This document shows positions 22,346 to 32,869 of a stretch of DNA of 64,000 nucleotides, piece by piece (within the stretch, counting starts at the first letter, position 1; each line of letters starts with the position of its first letter). The notes under the pieces are model-generated. The model searched no databases, was not told the DNA's origin, and saw nothing but the letters and a program-made list of their open reading frames with translations. Origin of the DNA: Terramyces sp. JEL0728. Lineage: Eukaryota; Chytridiomycota; Chytridiomycetes; Rhizophydiales; Terramycetaceae. A program made the translations under genes and the position numbers. The DNA lies in contig JADIIU010000007.1 in the NCBI GenBank assembly GCA_027603945.1, positions 175,215 through 239,214 of the forward strand, read 5' to 3'.

Positions 22346-23794
22346 ATGGTTAGAATATTTATTGCTGGTGTTTTGGTTGCATGTACTTTGGCAGTTGGTG
22401 AAAACTGCCAGGCGCCAGCCAGCTTATGGGAAGAGCATATGTGCTCTGTAGCAACTAATCCAGCAAAGTTCCAGCCTCTCTGTGTCCCGCAAAGACATTT
22501 CCCAAGTTCCGCCGCGTCTTATGGCTCACTAGCACCAAAATCAGTGAATGGAGTTGTACTTCTTTATCACGGATTCACCGCTTGCCCAGATTCCTTTGCT
22601 GAAATAGCGACTGCTCTAAACCAAGCTGGCTACATAACCATTATCCCGCTTCTTCCTGGACAAGGTGTAAACATTGGATATGGTTGCGATGTTGCTGGAA
22701 CATGCGTCCCGTCTGGTGACAACCCATCGTTCTTACCAAAAGGAAAACAAGATTACTACAATTTTGTTGACCAGGCTCTTGATATTGTAAACCAAGAAAT
22801 ATCGTTTGTCCCAGATGCAGCAAAATCGGCCAACTTTCAAGTTTCGGTGCTTGGTCTTTCACTTGGCGGTGCATTGGCTTTGGCATCTGCTCAAAATAGC
22901 AAATCTCCGTTTCAAAAGATTATGAACGTAAATCCATACATGGTTACGGCACTTCCTAACCTTGACTTTATGGTTCAACAGTGTCTTGCACAAAGTAACC
23001 CAGCTGCATGTGTTACCACGTCATTCTTCAAACCACAGGTTGCGAATATTACTTCCCTACCTCACATCTTTGGGTTTGCTCTTCCTATCCTTAACACTGC
23101 AGCTACACAGAGCCAAAACTTGGCTGGTAAACTGTTGCAAGCTACTATTGGAAACGAGCTAGTATCCCGCTACGATAGTTTTATGGTTGCTTTCTTGAAG
23201 GCTGCTACTTTTATTGGCAACTCACCCGCGATTTTGGATACACCACCGCTCAAAACCCCCTACGGATGGGGAGAAGGCTGTATCAAGTCGGCAGCAACTC
23301 GCGGTGGATACTGTGAATTCCACATTGCCGATTTGTTTGTTGTCCAGTCATTTATTGAGTCAGTGGTTGGTGGATTAAGCAAAGTACCGAACGCTGTGCA
23401 ATATGCTGATATCCATTCTGATATGGATGGTCCAACAAGAGATTCTGTCTCCTATGCAATTGTGTCTAAACTAAAGTCTCAAGGAAATCAAGCTTCAAGA
23501 TGCCACTTTCCAATACAGTGCTCGCTAGACAAAATGGAATTCAATGACAACCTGTGCGGTGCTCCTCATTCTTGTTTCTCTCATGCTGAAGCTTCTCAAA
23601 ACGCACCATTCAACTTGTATTGGGAGCCAGCACTCTTCTCCAACATTTTAGGGTTTATTAGCGGGACACAGCATGCTGTAGGAACTACTGGATCGGCAAC
23701 TGATGGATCCATTTGTTTACCAACTGCCAACTCGATACAAGCCGGAGCAATGTTTGACAATATTGGGACAAAGTACTTGGCTAACGCTGATTAA
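22346..23794 (+). CDS. Secreted alpha/beta-hydrolase (carboxylesterase/lipase-like)
   Basis: 482-residue intronless protein with a signal peptide (MVRIFIAGVLVACTLAVG). The hydrolase core shows the oxyanion strand VVLLYHGFTACPDSF and nucleophile elbow LGLSLGG (Ser of GxSxG). SDMDGPT is a candidate acidic site, and a late His after a Cys-rich segment could complete the triad. Many Cys residues imply disulfides and an extracellular site. It belongs to the monoacylglycerol-lipase/carboxylesterase part of the fold; the substrate cannot be read from sequence. Confidence 0.88.
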   Translation: MVRIFIAGVLVACTLAVGENCQAPASLWEEHMCSVATNPAKFQPLCVPQRHFPSSAASYGSLAPKSVNGVVLLYHGFTACPDSFAEIATALNQAGYITIIPLLPGQGVNIGYGCDVAGTCVPSGDNPSFLPKGKQDYYNFVDQALDIVNQEISFVPDAAKSANFQVSVLGLSLGGALALASAQNSKSPFQKIMNVNPYMVTALPNLDFMVQQCLAQSNPAACVTTSFFKPQVANITSLPHIFGFALPILNTAATQSQNLAGKLLQATIGNELVSRYDSFMVAFLKAATFIGNSPAILDTPPLKTPYGWGEGCIKSAATRGGYCEFHIADLFVVQSFIESVVGGLSKVPNAVQYADIHSDMDGPTRDSVSYAIVSKLKSQGNQASRCHFPIQCSLDKMEFNDNLCGAPHSCFSHAEASQNAPFNLYWEPALFSNILGFISGTQHAVGTTGSATDGSICLPTANSIQAGAMFDNIGTKYLANAD

Positions 23795-23858
23795 AACCTT
23801 GGTGAATGCTCAATAAACTATTGCATATACTGGAATTATACTGAATATATTAAAGCAA

Positions 23859-24236
23859 TTATCTAAAACAAATAAAACAGCAAATAGCACAGGCTTGACA
23901 GGTCAGCCTATCGCAACATATAAATTGAAGAGTTTCTACTTTGCTATATCCTGCATTCTGCCTATCATTGGGCATTCCAGGCGGATAAGTAGGAACTGGC
24001 TGCATTGCTGGTATTGGTGTCGGAGCATTATTTGGGTGGTTTAATTGTACATAGGAGTCGCTATATCTTTGGTTATTTTCATGCGGTACTTCTAGATTAT
24101 TGTCCCTGGCTGAAATATCTGCAAAGGACCGGCTACTTTGCACGGGCAATAAATTATCAGTGTGGATATTTACATTTGCGGTTGCTGCTCTCGTAGGCGG
24201 TGGAAGCGTAGAGTATTCTGGCGGTGGATCCTCCAT
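23859..24236 (-). CDS. Small Pro-rich protein with cysteine-cluster C-terminus
   Basis: 125-residue intronless protein. The first 100 residues are hydrophilic, Pro/Asn-rich and probably disordered (PPPEYSTLPPPT includes a PPPEY/PPxY-like motif). It ends in a short Cys-rich hydrophobic tail, FICCDRLTCQACAICCFICF. Such tails occur in cysteine-rich membrane-tail (CYSTM-like) or palmitoylated proteins, so membrane attachment by the C-terminus is likely. Family not recognised with certainty. Its stop lies 64 bp from that of the hydrolase. Confidence 0.6.
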   Translation of the reverse strand: MEDPPPEYSTLPPPTRAATANVNIHTDNLLPVQSSRSFADISARDNNLEVPHENNQRYSDSYVQLNHPNNAPTPIPAMQPVPTYPPGMPNDRQNAGYSKVETLQFICCDRLTCQACAICCFICFR

Positions 24237-24387
24237 TCAAAGGCTGGTAAAAGTGACTTTTGGTATTTATATGAAACTTCAAAAGAGAATAACTCGAGAA
24301 ACTTCAAAAGAGAAATAACTTAAAGAACACCGCCATTTTCGGTGAGCAAAAGAGCAAAATGTAACATTAACTGTTATTAAAAATCCA

Positions 24388-25591
24388 CTATTTAGCAGTG
24401 CTATTAACATGATGGTCTATCAAATCGCAGGCAATCGATTGCCAAGGAACGTTGACATAAGTCATTGAACAGTCCAGGACTTCGGGAGGCTGCACAGGGA
24501 TCGACTCTTGAACAAACTGGCTCTTTACCACTGTTTTCAGGAATCCATATATACTGGCATTTTGTGGTTGCTCTATTTTCGCATTCGGTTCCTGAATCGC
24601 AACAAACATTAATTACGGGTTACCTTGGCATTGGCCTTTACCTTGAGGCCCCCGCATCAAGATATATTCTGTTCTTGTGCCGGCTGAATTTGGGTCTGCC
24701 AACCTTCCCCATCCTTGCTTAACTTGGTGTGCTGCTGCCACTCCTTTCTGCATGTAAACGTCTGAAAGAGCCTTAAAAGGAACTGCACCTTGGAATAATA
24801 TAACTTTTTGATGATCTCTAGGGAGTGGAAACGGATCTGAATCTTCTTCTAATGTGATTTTTGACACCAACTCTGTTGCTTTTATATACGCTTCAGAAGA
24901 CGATTCATTTGGTATCGTAACAGAGAGCTCTGCGCACAAGTATTCTCCAGGTGCGATCTGCAAATGAAGAGAGTCGGTTTCAAAATCGTTGACGGTATAA
25001 TATACTAAAGGATACGAGCACTCGTTCATAAGTGCGTCTTTCACGTCCATTCTTGATTTGTATGGTGCCGCAAATACTTTTCTTGTTATTCTTTTGCTAG
25101 CAATCATGGTATTCTTTTTTTGCAATTCTCCATTCGAAGCTCTAGTTTCCTCGCTATTACTTCTAGTGCATATTGAAACTGTCAGCGTGCAAGGCAGTTG
25201 TGATATTAGATTGAGAAAAAACGATTGTTTCCAGTCTATAACGTCCGTAAGTGCTGGGGTTTGTCCAGCTACCCTCCGTTTTACCAATACTGGGTCCTGG
25301 TCGTTGATTGAACCTGTCGACGACTTGTGGGAAGGGACATATTGACGAACAAAAAATAGTAAATCGTCAACCACTTCATGCTTTGCGTCTATGAAAAACT
25401 CCATGAATAATTCAAACCACCTACGTTAACTAAAATAACCTTGGGTCGCGAGAATCCAAGTCTAAATATTCGTTTGAAATCAGCCTCCAGGGACTGATAT
25501 TCTCTGTAGATTTTTTAACTTGAGTTGCAGTCGGCCCATGGAGATTTTCTACCTCTAATCGAGAAAGTATTTCCCGTAAGGAGATTGACAT
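24388..25591 (-). CDS. KIAA0930 homologue
   Basis: Conserved eukaryotic protein of unknown function. Recognised by the blocks FFIDAKHEVVDDLLFFVRQ, IDWKQSFFLNLI, KVFAAPYKSRMDVKD, the central GPQGKGQ motif and a C-terminal MTYVNVPWQSI matching LTYVTLPLHRI of the human protein. Intron 1 is 25421-25439 (19 nt). The second (24602-24622) must end in TG to keep the frame, giving GPQGKGQCQVAIQEP, aligned with human GPQGKGHAEMAVSRV. Product 387 residues. Divergent from 6-phosphogluconate dehydrogenase. Confidence 0.85.
24602..24622 (-). other. 21-nt intron with GT-TG ends (KIAA0930 gene)
   Basis: Starts GTAACCCG, contains TAATTAAT, ends GTTTG. Its removal restores a frame that matches human KIAA0930 on both sides. 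The shortest GT-AG alternative that also fits is 51 nt and loses the aligned VAIQEP segment. Confidence 0.65.
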
Positions 25592-25797
25592 TCCAAACAA
25601 AAATTAATTGAAAATTGAATAGGCAAAAATTACTAGGTATTGCTTGAAAAATCAATTTATCGTAAACATTGTATATATTGAACTTAACGGCCTACAGATT
25701 TCGCCCGTCACCAATCAATTTGGGCTTTTCCGCTTCATTTTCATTTAAATTGAGTGCCACTCTGATAAGAGTTTTGAAAATTTATTCTCATCTCAAA

Positions 25798-27390
25798 ATG
25801 TCTACTGCTGCAGTGTAAGAGCTTTGCTTAATAATTAGCGCTGATATTGGTCTCATCGGTTTGGCCGTCATGGTAACTACGAAATCTGACTCTAGGGTCA
25901 AAATTTAATCTTGAATATGAACGATCACGGATTTACTGTATTCGGATTTTGACAATTAGGTTTGTGCATATAACAGAAGTACCCAAAAGGTGGATGACTT
26001 TTTGGCAAATGAAGCTAAAGGTAGAATTGCCTCTTATCTTAGGAACAAAAATTGTAGGAGCTCATTCCATCGAAGAGCTGTGTTCAAAGCTTAAAAGACC
26101 AAGAAAGCTCATGATGCTTGTTAAAGCCGGCCAACCAGTTGATGACTTTATTGCCCAAGCTCTTCCGTTCTTGGAACCTGGCGATATCATCATTGATGGT
26201 GGTAACTCGCACTATCCAGATACTATCAGAAGATGCAAAGAATTGGAAGCCAAAGGTTTCTTGTTTGTCGGTGCTGGTGTTTCCGGCGGCGAAGAAGGTG
26301 CTAGATACGGTCCTTCCATCATGCCTGGTGGCTCCCCAGCAGCTTGGTAGTTGCTATTTAATTTCAGGCCATTAGTCAAAGACATTTTCCAAGCTATTTC
26401 GGCTAAAACCACCAGCGGAGAACCATGTTGCGACTGGGTTGGCGAAGGTGGTTCCGGCCACTATGTAAAGATGGTTCACAATGGAATTGAATATGGTGAT
26501 ATGCAAATTCTTTGCGAAGCCTATTCCCTCATGAAGGACGTTTTAGGGTTGTCCCACGATGAAATGGGTGATATTATGGCAGAATGGAACAAGGGCGAAT
26601 TAGACTGTTTCCTTGTTGAAATTACCAGAGACATTCTCAGATTCAAGGACACTGATGGGACACCATTGGTTCAAAAGATTTTGGACACTGCTGGTCAAGT
26701 AATTGTTTCTAACAGCAGAAAGGTACCGGTAAATGGACTGCCATCTCTGCTTTGGACTTGGGTACCCCAGTTACTTTGATTGGAGAAGCTGTGTTTGCCC
26801 GTTGTTTGTCTGCATTGAAACAAGAACGTGTTCAAGCCTCATCCATTCTGCAAGGACCAATTGGCGTTCATTTCCCTGGAGAAAAGAAGGCATTCATTGA
26901 AGATATCAGAAGCGCAGTATATGCATCCAAGATTATCTCGTATGCACAAGGATTTATGGAGCTCCGCGAAGCTGCAAAAGAACAAGGATGGAATCTCAAC
27001 TATGGTGGCATTGCCCTAATGTGGAGAGGTGGATGCATCATCAGAAGTGTCTTCCTTGGTGATATTACTAATGCCTTCAGATCCAACCCAACCCTTACCA
27101 ACTTGATGCTTGATCCATTCTTCACCAAGGCTCTTCACAGAACTATTCCTCACTATCGCCGTGTAGTTTCGCAAGCTGTCTTGCTTGGTGTCCCAGTTCC
27201 ATGTTTATCGTCTGCTCTTTCCTTCTACGACGGATACAGAACTGCCAATTTGCCAGCCAACCTCTTGCAAGCTCAACGTGACTACTTTGGTGCTCACACT
27301 TATGAACTTAAAGCTAGCCCTGGGCAATTCCACCACACCAACTGGACTGGACGCGGTGGACGTGTAGCTTCCTCCACTTACCAAGTATAA
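25798..27390 (+). CDS. GND1: 6-phosphogluconate dehydrogenase, decarboxylating
   Basis: Oxidative pentose-phosphate enzyme: 6-phosphogluconate + NADP+ to ribulose 5-phosphate + CO2 + NADPH. After six introns are removed (25815-25838, 25873-25895, 25938-25959, 26021-26042, 26347-26367, 26699-26718) the 486-residue protein matches the family end to end: [14 protein letters not shown] (Rossmann), [37 protein letters not shown] (catalytic region), [31 protein letters not shown] and the C-terminal [11 protein letters not shown]. Introns here are slightly longer (20-24 nt) and crowd the 5' end. Confidence 0.97.
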
Positions 27391-27490
27391 AGATTTGACA
27401 TAAAAATAAATGTTTATTCTTATTGTTTAACTAATTATTAGTCTCCATCTAAATACACGACGTGAATGACGTGGAATATTTTGCAAATTT

Positions 27491-29324
27491 ATGAGTCAAA
27501 ACAATCTTCAGGAGGTATTGTTTTATTAACTAAAGATTCAATCGGCCGAAACCAATGATCCAGAGGTAGCACCACCAGAAGAGCAACCCGTCGCTAATGT
27601 CAAAGAAAATGAAATTGAAATTTCAACAAGTCAGAGCGTACATAACTTGACAGAAGAGAGGACAGAAGCCCCTCCATCAGTAGAAAAGGCATTATCATAT
27701 TCTAGTATTGACAATTCAGAAGAGGGTTTACAAATGGAAGATATGCTGCGCCGTTTGAGTCAGGAAACGGAAGACTTGGAGAAATATAGAAGTGAAGAGC
27801 TTCAGAACGAACTCAGTTCGCAATATCTTAATGAAGAGGAGCAAAGCCCAGATAATTTTCCAACTGTCTTATTTAGTGATGACAGGATTCATCCAGAACC
27901 CGTGGTTTCTAGATTGCTCAACTCTCCACTACCAGAGCTCTTGGATATTGATCTGGTATCAGGAGATTTGCCAGAAATCGAGGAACCGCTAAGCTTTCCT
28001 TTTGGAATTACTATGAGTCGGACAGGATCTATAGATTCGCTCCCAACTGCTCCAGAAGAGCTTCTATTTCCTTCATACGATACTGAAAATGAATATCCAA
28101 GGGTGGAATCCCCAACTGAAAATATCGAAGCGGTAGCAGTTGCTGAGCCAGTAATCCAGGAAACAGAGGATATATTGCCAGAGCTGGAAGAGAAGAAAGA
28201 AATGACAGAGAAAGAACCAGAAGTAGAAGCTGTAAAGATTGACAGAGCCGAGCTAATTCAAATTATTTGTAGAGATTTGGAAGCAAGAGAAAAGCTAAAC
28301 AACCGTAATACTACTATACAAAATAAGTTGGCAGACCATTTCAAACGAAAAAGAGTAATATTTGAATAATATAGACGGATGATGCAAGAGATGGAGAAAA
28401 GAGTATTGCGGATCAAGAACAGAGATATATGGGCTGCATGGCTTCATTAAACGAACTAAAAACAGAATCTGATAACGTCAACGTTTCAAATCAAAAAATA
28501 ATCGCAGAATATCAGTCAAAACTGGAAGAAAAAGTGAACGAGGTTACCCAAAAGGCAGAGCAGTTCTGGAAATACAAAAGGAATATTGCTCTGGGTTCTG
28601 AAAATTCTCGAACTGGAAAACCACTCCCGCCCAAGGTAGTGGAGCAGCTGGAAGCAATTGAAAGAAAAAAAGAAAACGAAGTGGTTGCAGTCAGGTTAGA
28701 AAACATCAAACTGCGAAATAAATTAAAGAGACATGAGCAGCTGCTCCGACAAAAAGAAGAATTGGCAGATGGTCTCCATTTGATTGATTTTGAACAGCTT
28801 AAAATTGAAAACCAGACTTACAATGAAAAGATTGAAGAAAGAAATGAAGTAAATGCAATTAATCCAGGAATTGCTTAAACTGCGTAAAAAGATTACCAAT
28901 GTTGTTCAAGTATTGACTCATGTGAAAGAAAAGCTTCAGTTTGTCCATGGGGAAGCAACTGGCTTGAAAAAAGAGCTCAGGGTGTTGGAGGACCAAGTGA
29001 CAGCTAAAAGGGATATGCTCCCAGTAGTCAAAAATGTACCTAATGTTAACAATAGACTCGAGACAAATTGAGATCTACAAACACACTTTTGCGTCAACAA
29101 AACGGATTACTGGGAAACGACAAATTGCTACGTGACTATGGCAACAATGTGGTATTTAAAATTTCATTTAGGATAATTCCCAAAATCTACAGCGTCAAAT
29201 TATAGATTTACAAAAAGAGTATTCCAAGCTAGTGGACGAATCTATGGTAATCAGAAGAAAGATTCAAAAATCCCAACTAATCAATCAACTAAAGAAAGGA
29301 ATTGCCCCACCAGTTGCAACTTAA
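27491..29324 (+). CDS. CCDC96: Axonemal coiled-coil protein CFAP184 (CCDC96)
   Basis: Flagellar protein that in ciliates and animals partners CCDC113/CFAP263 near the nexin-dynein regulatory complex and radial spoke 3. The 577-residue product has an acidic Glu-rich N-terminal half and a C-terminal coiled coil containing the DUF4201 signature LHLIDFEQLKIENQTYNEKI then EERNEELLKLRKKIT and VLTHVKEKLQFV. Introns at 27515-27535, 28355-28374, 28849-28867, 29036-29055 and 29152-29171. CCDC113 shares the domain, but the acidic N-terminus favours CCDC96. Its presence implies a motile flagellum. Stop is 16 bp from the stop of the convergent neuferricin gene. Confidence 0.88.
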
Positions 29325-29340
29325 ATAAATTTGTATAGTT

Positions 29341-29913
29341 TTATTCATCACAAGGCGGAGGAATAGGAGTGCTTGGATCGATTGGTGCATGCTCAACTCT
29401 GCCAACGTAAAAGTACTTGTCGCTGTTTTCATAAATTTCAATCCAGCTGTTTAACGACTGCGTCAATTGCAATTACCTTCATTTGCTCCTCTGTTATCCC
29501 GCGTAAATCGTGAGTTAGGTGGGTTTGGAAACATCCGGTGATGAATGCTCTAGTAGCATCCTTTCCAGAAAAGAAACTATAGCCGCCTCCCTTTCCATAG
29601 TAGTTTGCACCTGCTGTTACGTCGTATACCCGTCCTTTGATTGCTAAATAAATTGGTCTGCTAGGATCTGAGCCGTCATATAATGCCAACTGCTTTGTGC
29701 TAAATACCTTTTCGCCCTAAAATTGGAACGAATTACCTGAGGGAAAGCTTTTCTGTAGAGCGCTTTTGCTTTCAATACTCCACCATCAAAATCAAAAGTT
29801 CCTGTTGTCAAATAACTAAGCGCAAATATTCCAATAATGAATACAAAGAGAGAGTACAGGACGGACCCTTTCTTTTCCTGCGATTTTTGTTTTTCTTTAG
29901 CGTCAGTTGCCAT
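29341..29913 (-). CDS. Cytochrome b5-like heme-binding protein (neuferricin/CYB5D2 type)
   Basis: MAPR-family protein, 177 residues. The N-terminus has one transmembrane helix (VLYSLFVFIIGIFALSYLT). The cytochrome b5-like domain reads ALYDGSDPSRPIYLAIKGRV, YDVTAGANYYGKGGGYSFF and GKDATRAFITGCFQTHLTHD, including the Tyr residues used for heme ligation in MAPR proteins. The tail NSWIEIYENSDKYFYVGRV matches animal CYB5D2. Introns 29717-29736 and 29458-29476. ATG at 29913; the frame extends upstream but without a better start. Confidence 0.9.
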
Positions 29914-30016
29914 TAGGTAATTGAGATTACAAAAATTAAATATTGCGTCAGCAATTTGAGCCTTCAATGCGTTGCATAACTTTACTGTTTTTGCAGTATA
30001 AAAATTGTTTTCTAAA

Positions 30017-30484
30017 ATGTCTGCATGGTATCAAAAAACGATTACTCTTAAATCAAAACCACGAGGATTCCATTTAGTCACTGATGAAATATTATCGCAA
30101 TTCAAGGAGATTTCGGAAATCCAGGTCGGGATGTGTAATGTTTTCATTCAGCACACATCTGCTTCATTGGCAGTAAATGAAAGCTATGGTACTTGTTCAT
30201 TAATCAGATTCGTCCGTTAGAGAAGATATGGAAAATATCATGAACAAGATTGCTCCGGAAAGCAATTCATACGTCCACAATGATGAAGGACCGGATGATA
30301 TGGTTGTTGATGACTGATTTAGCCTGCGCATATCAAAACTGCATTGATTGGCGTATCATTGAATATTCCGATCAGCAACGGTAGATTAGCATTGGGTACA
30401 TGGCAAGGAATTTGGTTGTGCGAACACCGGGATAGGGGAGGTAGTCGTAAGGTAGTGATGACGATAAATGGTCAAACGAAATAA
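30017..30484 (+). CDS. UPF0047/YjbQ family protein
   Basis: Small conserved enzyme-like protein present in bacteria, archaea and eukaryotes; bacterial YjbQ has weak thiamine-phosphate synthase activity, but the real role is uncertain. 142 residues after introns 30189-30207 and 30303-30322. Family motifs: NVFIQHTSASLAVNE, SSVREDMENIMNKIAPE, HNDEGPDDMPAHIKTALIG, NGRLALGTWQGIWLCEHRDR. Conserved His and Asp/Glu residues of the active-site pocket are present. Divergent from neuferricin, 103 bp between ATGs. Confidence 0.95.
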
Positions 30485-30514
30485 AATTATGAGCCAGTTT
30501 TATTAATTAGAGAC

Positions 30515-30977
30515 TTAGTTTCCAGATGAACAGCCTCTACATCCACAATGCTGGCATTCAACAACTTGGCCATCATTCAACTGCGATGCTGGTATCCTAC
30601 AAATACATACTGTTCCAAAATTAGTATCCTTTGGCTGCATACATCTTAAACAGCATAGTTTCTCGTATCCTTGCTTCCTATTAATTCGTCGTTACCTTTT
30701 TCCATTTGGCGATCAGTGCTGCATCAGCATACTTTTGCTTAATACAGTAGTCGTATAATTCTTTTGATATGGCATTGCGCTTGTAATACATTTCATAGAC
30801 ATACCTTGTACGCTGATGGTGCAGTCTGAATATTGGCCAATTGACTTCTGTTTTGCGTTTCCCCTCCGAAGGTTCATTTTCTGCTTCCCGCATCTTCCTT
30901 CCTAATTCCAATAATGTCGGCTCGATATCTTCCCATCCTTCTGGTGGTGGTTTAGTTCCTCGTTTAACTTTTGGCAT
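30515..30977 (-). CDS. BUD31: Pre-mRNA splicing factor BUD31 (G10)
   Basis: Component of the activated spliceosome. 146 residues after one 22-nt intron (30674-30695). The whole sequence matches: [73 protein letters not shown], then the Cys-rich zinc-binding C-terminus [20 protein letters not shown] and [12 protein letters not shown]. Head-to-head with PRP18, 15 bp between ATGs; convergent with the YjbQ gene, 30 bp between stops. Confidence 0.97.
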
Positions 30978-30992
30978 TTTTATAGATCAAAA

Positions 30993-32026
30993 ATGGATTT
31001 TTTAAAGGTGAGGGGAAATTGATGATAGGCAGAAATTGAAAAAAAGAAGAAGCAGCAGCAAGAAGCAGCGTCTAAAATTGGATCGAAATATGTCAAGCGG
31101 GGAGATCTGGAACGAATGCGGGAAGAAGAGTATTTAAGAAAGCAGCGGGAATTGGAAGCAAAACGAATCGCAGAAAAACGGAAATTGGCTGTAGAGGTAG
31201 AAAAAGTAGCACCAAAGAAACCAAAAGTTGAAACAGTAGTGCTTACTTATGATAATATCACTGAAGATATCCTAACGGTTCGTTTAAGAGCGAGGAGTGA
31301 ACCAATCAAGCTATTTGGAGAAGCATTTGACCAGCGATTAGAACGATTAAAGGAAGTCGAATCAAAGGAACAGCGCAATGTTCAGGTTACATTTTCCAAC
31401 TTTATGCAAGCAAGGGAAACAGATTTGGCTGATGATTTACTACTTGGCAAGCCAGTGGAAGAAGATGTCGACAAGGATGCAAATGTAGATACCACGCCGA
31501 TTTCAATGGAGTTGTTGAGAGAGGATAGGGAAAGAACACTTGCTTTGATTCCAATTTATTTGAAGCGTGTGCTGCGAGTATGGGCACAAACCTTGCATCA
31601 GAGACCAGAGGAAGTGAAGAGAGCCACGCAGGGCAAGCTGGCTGCTGTACTGCAATCGCAAACTGCAGAGCATTTAAAGCCCTTCTTCAAAGACTTGAAA
31701 AAAGCCAGACTGCCTGACGACGTGATTGAAAAAGTTGTGAATATTATATACAACTTGCAGTTAAAGGAATATATGCGTGCTAATGACTCGTACATGCTGC
31801 TCTCTATTGGTAATGCTGCTTGGCCGATTGGTGTTGATTCAGTAGGCAAGTTTTCTTTGATCTAGGTATTCATGAGCGTAAAGAACAAGCAAAAGTCAGT
31901 ACATCCAAGGTCGCTCATGCTTTCAATGACGAAGTGCGTCGCAAGTGGATCCAAGGGATAAAGAGGATAATGACTTTTACTCAGACTCAGTGGCCGCCTG
32001 CAGATGTATCCAAGCTGATGGGATAA
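30993..32026 (+). CDS. PRP18: Pre-mRNA splicing factor PRP18
   Basis: Second-step splicing factor that helps 3' splice-site selection. 330 residues: N-terminal basic coiled coil with a PRP4-like/SFM motif (YDNITEDILTVRLRARSEPI, then LFGEAFDQRLERL) and the C-terminal Prp18 helical domain, ending ANDSYMLLSIGNAAWPIGV, GIHERKEQAKVS and DEVRRKWIQGIKRIMTF. Intron 1 (31008-31028) is GT-AG. Intron 2 (31845-31864) is 20 nt with GC-AG ends and falls inside the conserved loop region. Confidence 0.95.
31845..31864 (+). other. 20-nt GC-AG intron inside PRP18
   Basis: Sequence GCAAGTTTTCTTTGATCTAG. Excision joins GATTCAGTAG to GTATTCATGAG, giving VDSVGIHER as in other Prp18 proteins. The alternative GT three bases upstream leaves the wrong frame. 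Confidence 0.8.
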
Positions 32027-32789
32027 TAAAAAGTTGAATCTTGTTTGGTAGCTTGATTTCTGCATGTCTTTCAGGCACTTTTACCACTTTGCAATGTTCC
32101 ATTGAACATGGTTGTCCGTGCATATATATCCGGCAGTATCTATTGATGGAGATTGTAGCTTATTTCATCTCCTACCCATTGATGTGTCATTGTAATGGCA
32201 TTGCCGTGACCCAGTTGCCTGGTCCGATAAGAGGTGTCAAACCAAGCCCATCAATCGCCTCATTGTTGTAGAGGATAAACTAGTTTTGCAGTTGGATTTG
32301 AAGTGCCGGATCAGCTTGAACCGAATGTAGATCGCGTAATAATTTCCGAGTCTTTGAGATGATTAAACAAGTTCATTCACAGGAATGGTTCCTACTGACA
32401 AGAAAGTATTCCCAAACTTGATGACCAAATACCGGTTTTTATACCTGGAACTTAAGGAGGCTAAAAGCGAATACAACATTGGTCAATGGGGCCTGTGCTA
32501 CGTCGCTAGCCTCAAACCCAGTAGATATGGATATATTCCCATTGAGCTGTCCTTATCAACACTATCCAGCTTATCCATGCGATTGGACCATGGAAGATCT
32601 GGGACCTTCCAAAACCAATCATGGGACATTGGACAAAATTAAAAATATTCAGATAACACTATCCGGCTACTAGTTAATCAGCTTATACTGTTTATCTCAT
32701 TGCCAGTTTCCATGATAAATAGTAAACAGCAATCACCAATCATTTCAGTTTTTTTATTTTCGTGGAGACATTTTTTTATTTTTGAAAAG

Positions 32790-32809
32790 CTTATCAAACC
32801 GCTGATAAG
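32790..32809 (+). promoter_or_regulatory. GATA-factor sites upstream of ammonium transporter 1
   Basis: CTTATC at 32790-32795 and GATAAG at 32804-32809 form an inverted pair; further CTTATC at 32552 and 32570. Such sites are the targets of nitrogen-regulatory GATA factors (AreA/Nit2/Gln3) in fungi. Confidence 0.6.
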
Positions 32810-32833
32810 GAGAGGCGCGAAACCTTGTAAAAC

Positions 32834-32841
32834 TATATAAA
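32834..32841 (+). promoter_or_regulatory. TATA box of ammonium transporter 1
   Basis: TATATAAA 29-36 bp upstream of the ATG at 32870, 25 bp after the GATA pair. Confidence 0.65.
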
Positions 32842-32869
32842 TCTGCATTCATCCTCTCATCTAGTCAAC

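Larger units (their letters stand above)
32027..32869 (+). other. Large intergenic region; possible unresolved gene plus promoter
   Basis: 843 bp, unusually long for this window. Several stop-free plus-strand stretches can be chained by short intron-like segments (for example a 19-nt one near 32265 and a 23-nt one near 32335, yielding FEVPDQLEPNVDRMIKQVHS), but I cannot fix a start, a unique exon chain or a family. It may be a fast-evolving gene or pseudogene. The last part carries the GATA sites and TATA box of the ammonium transporter. Confidence 0.3.
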
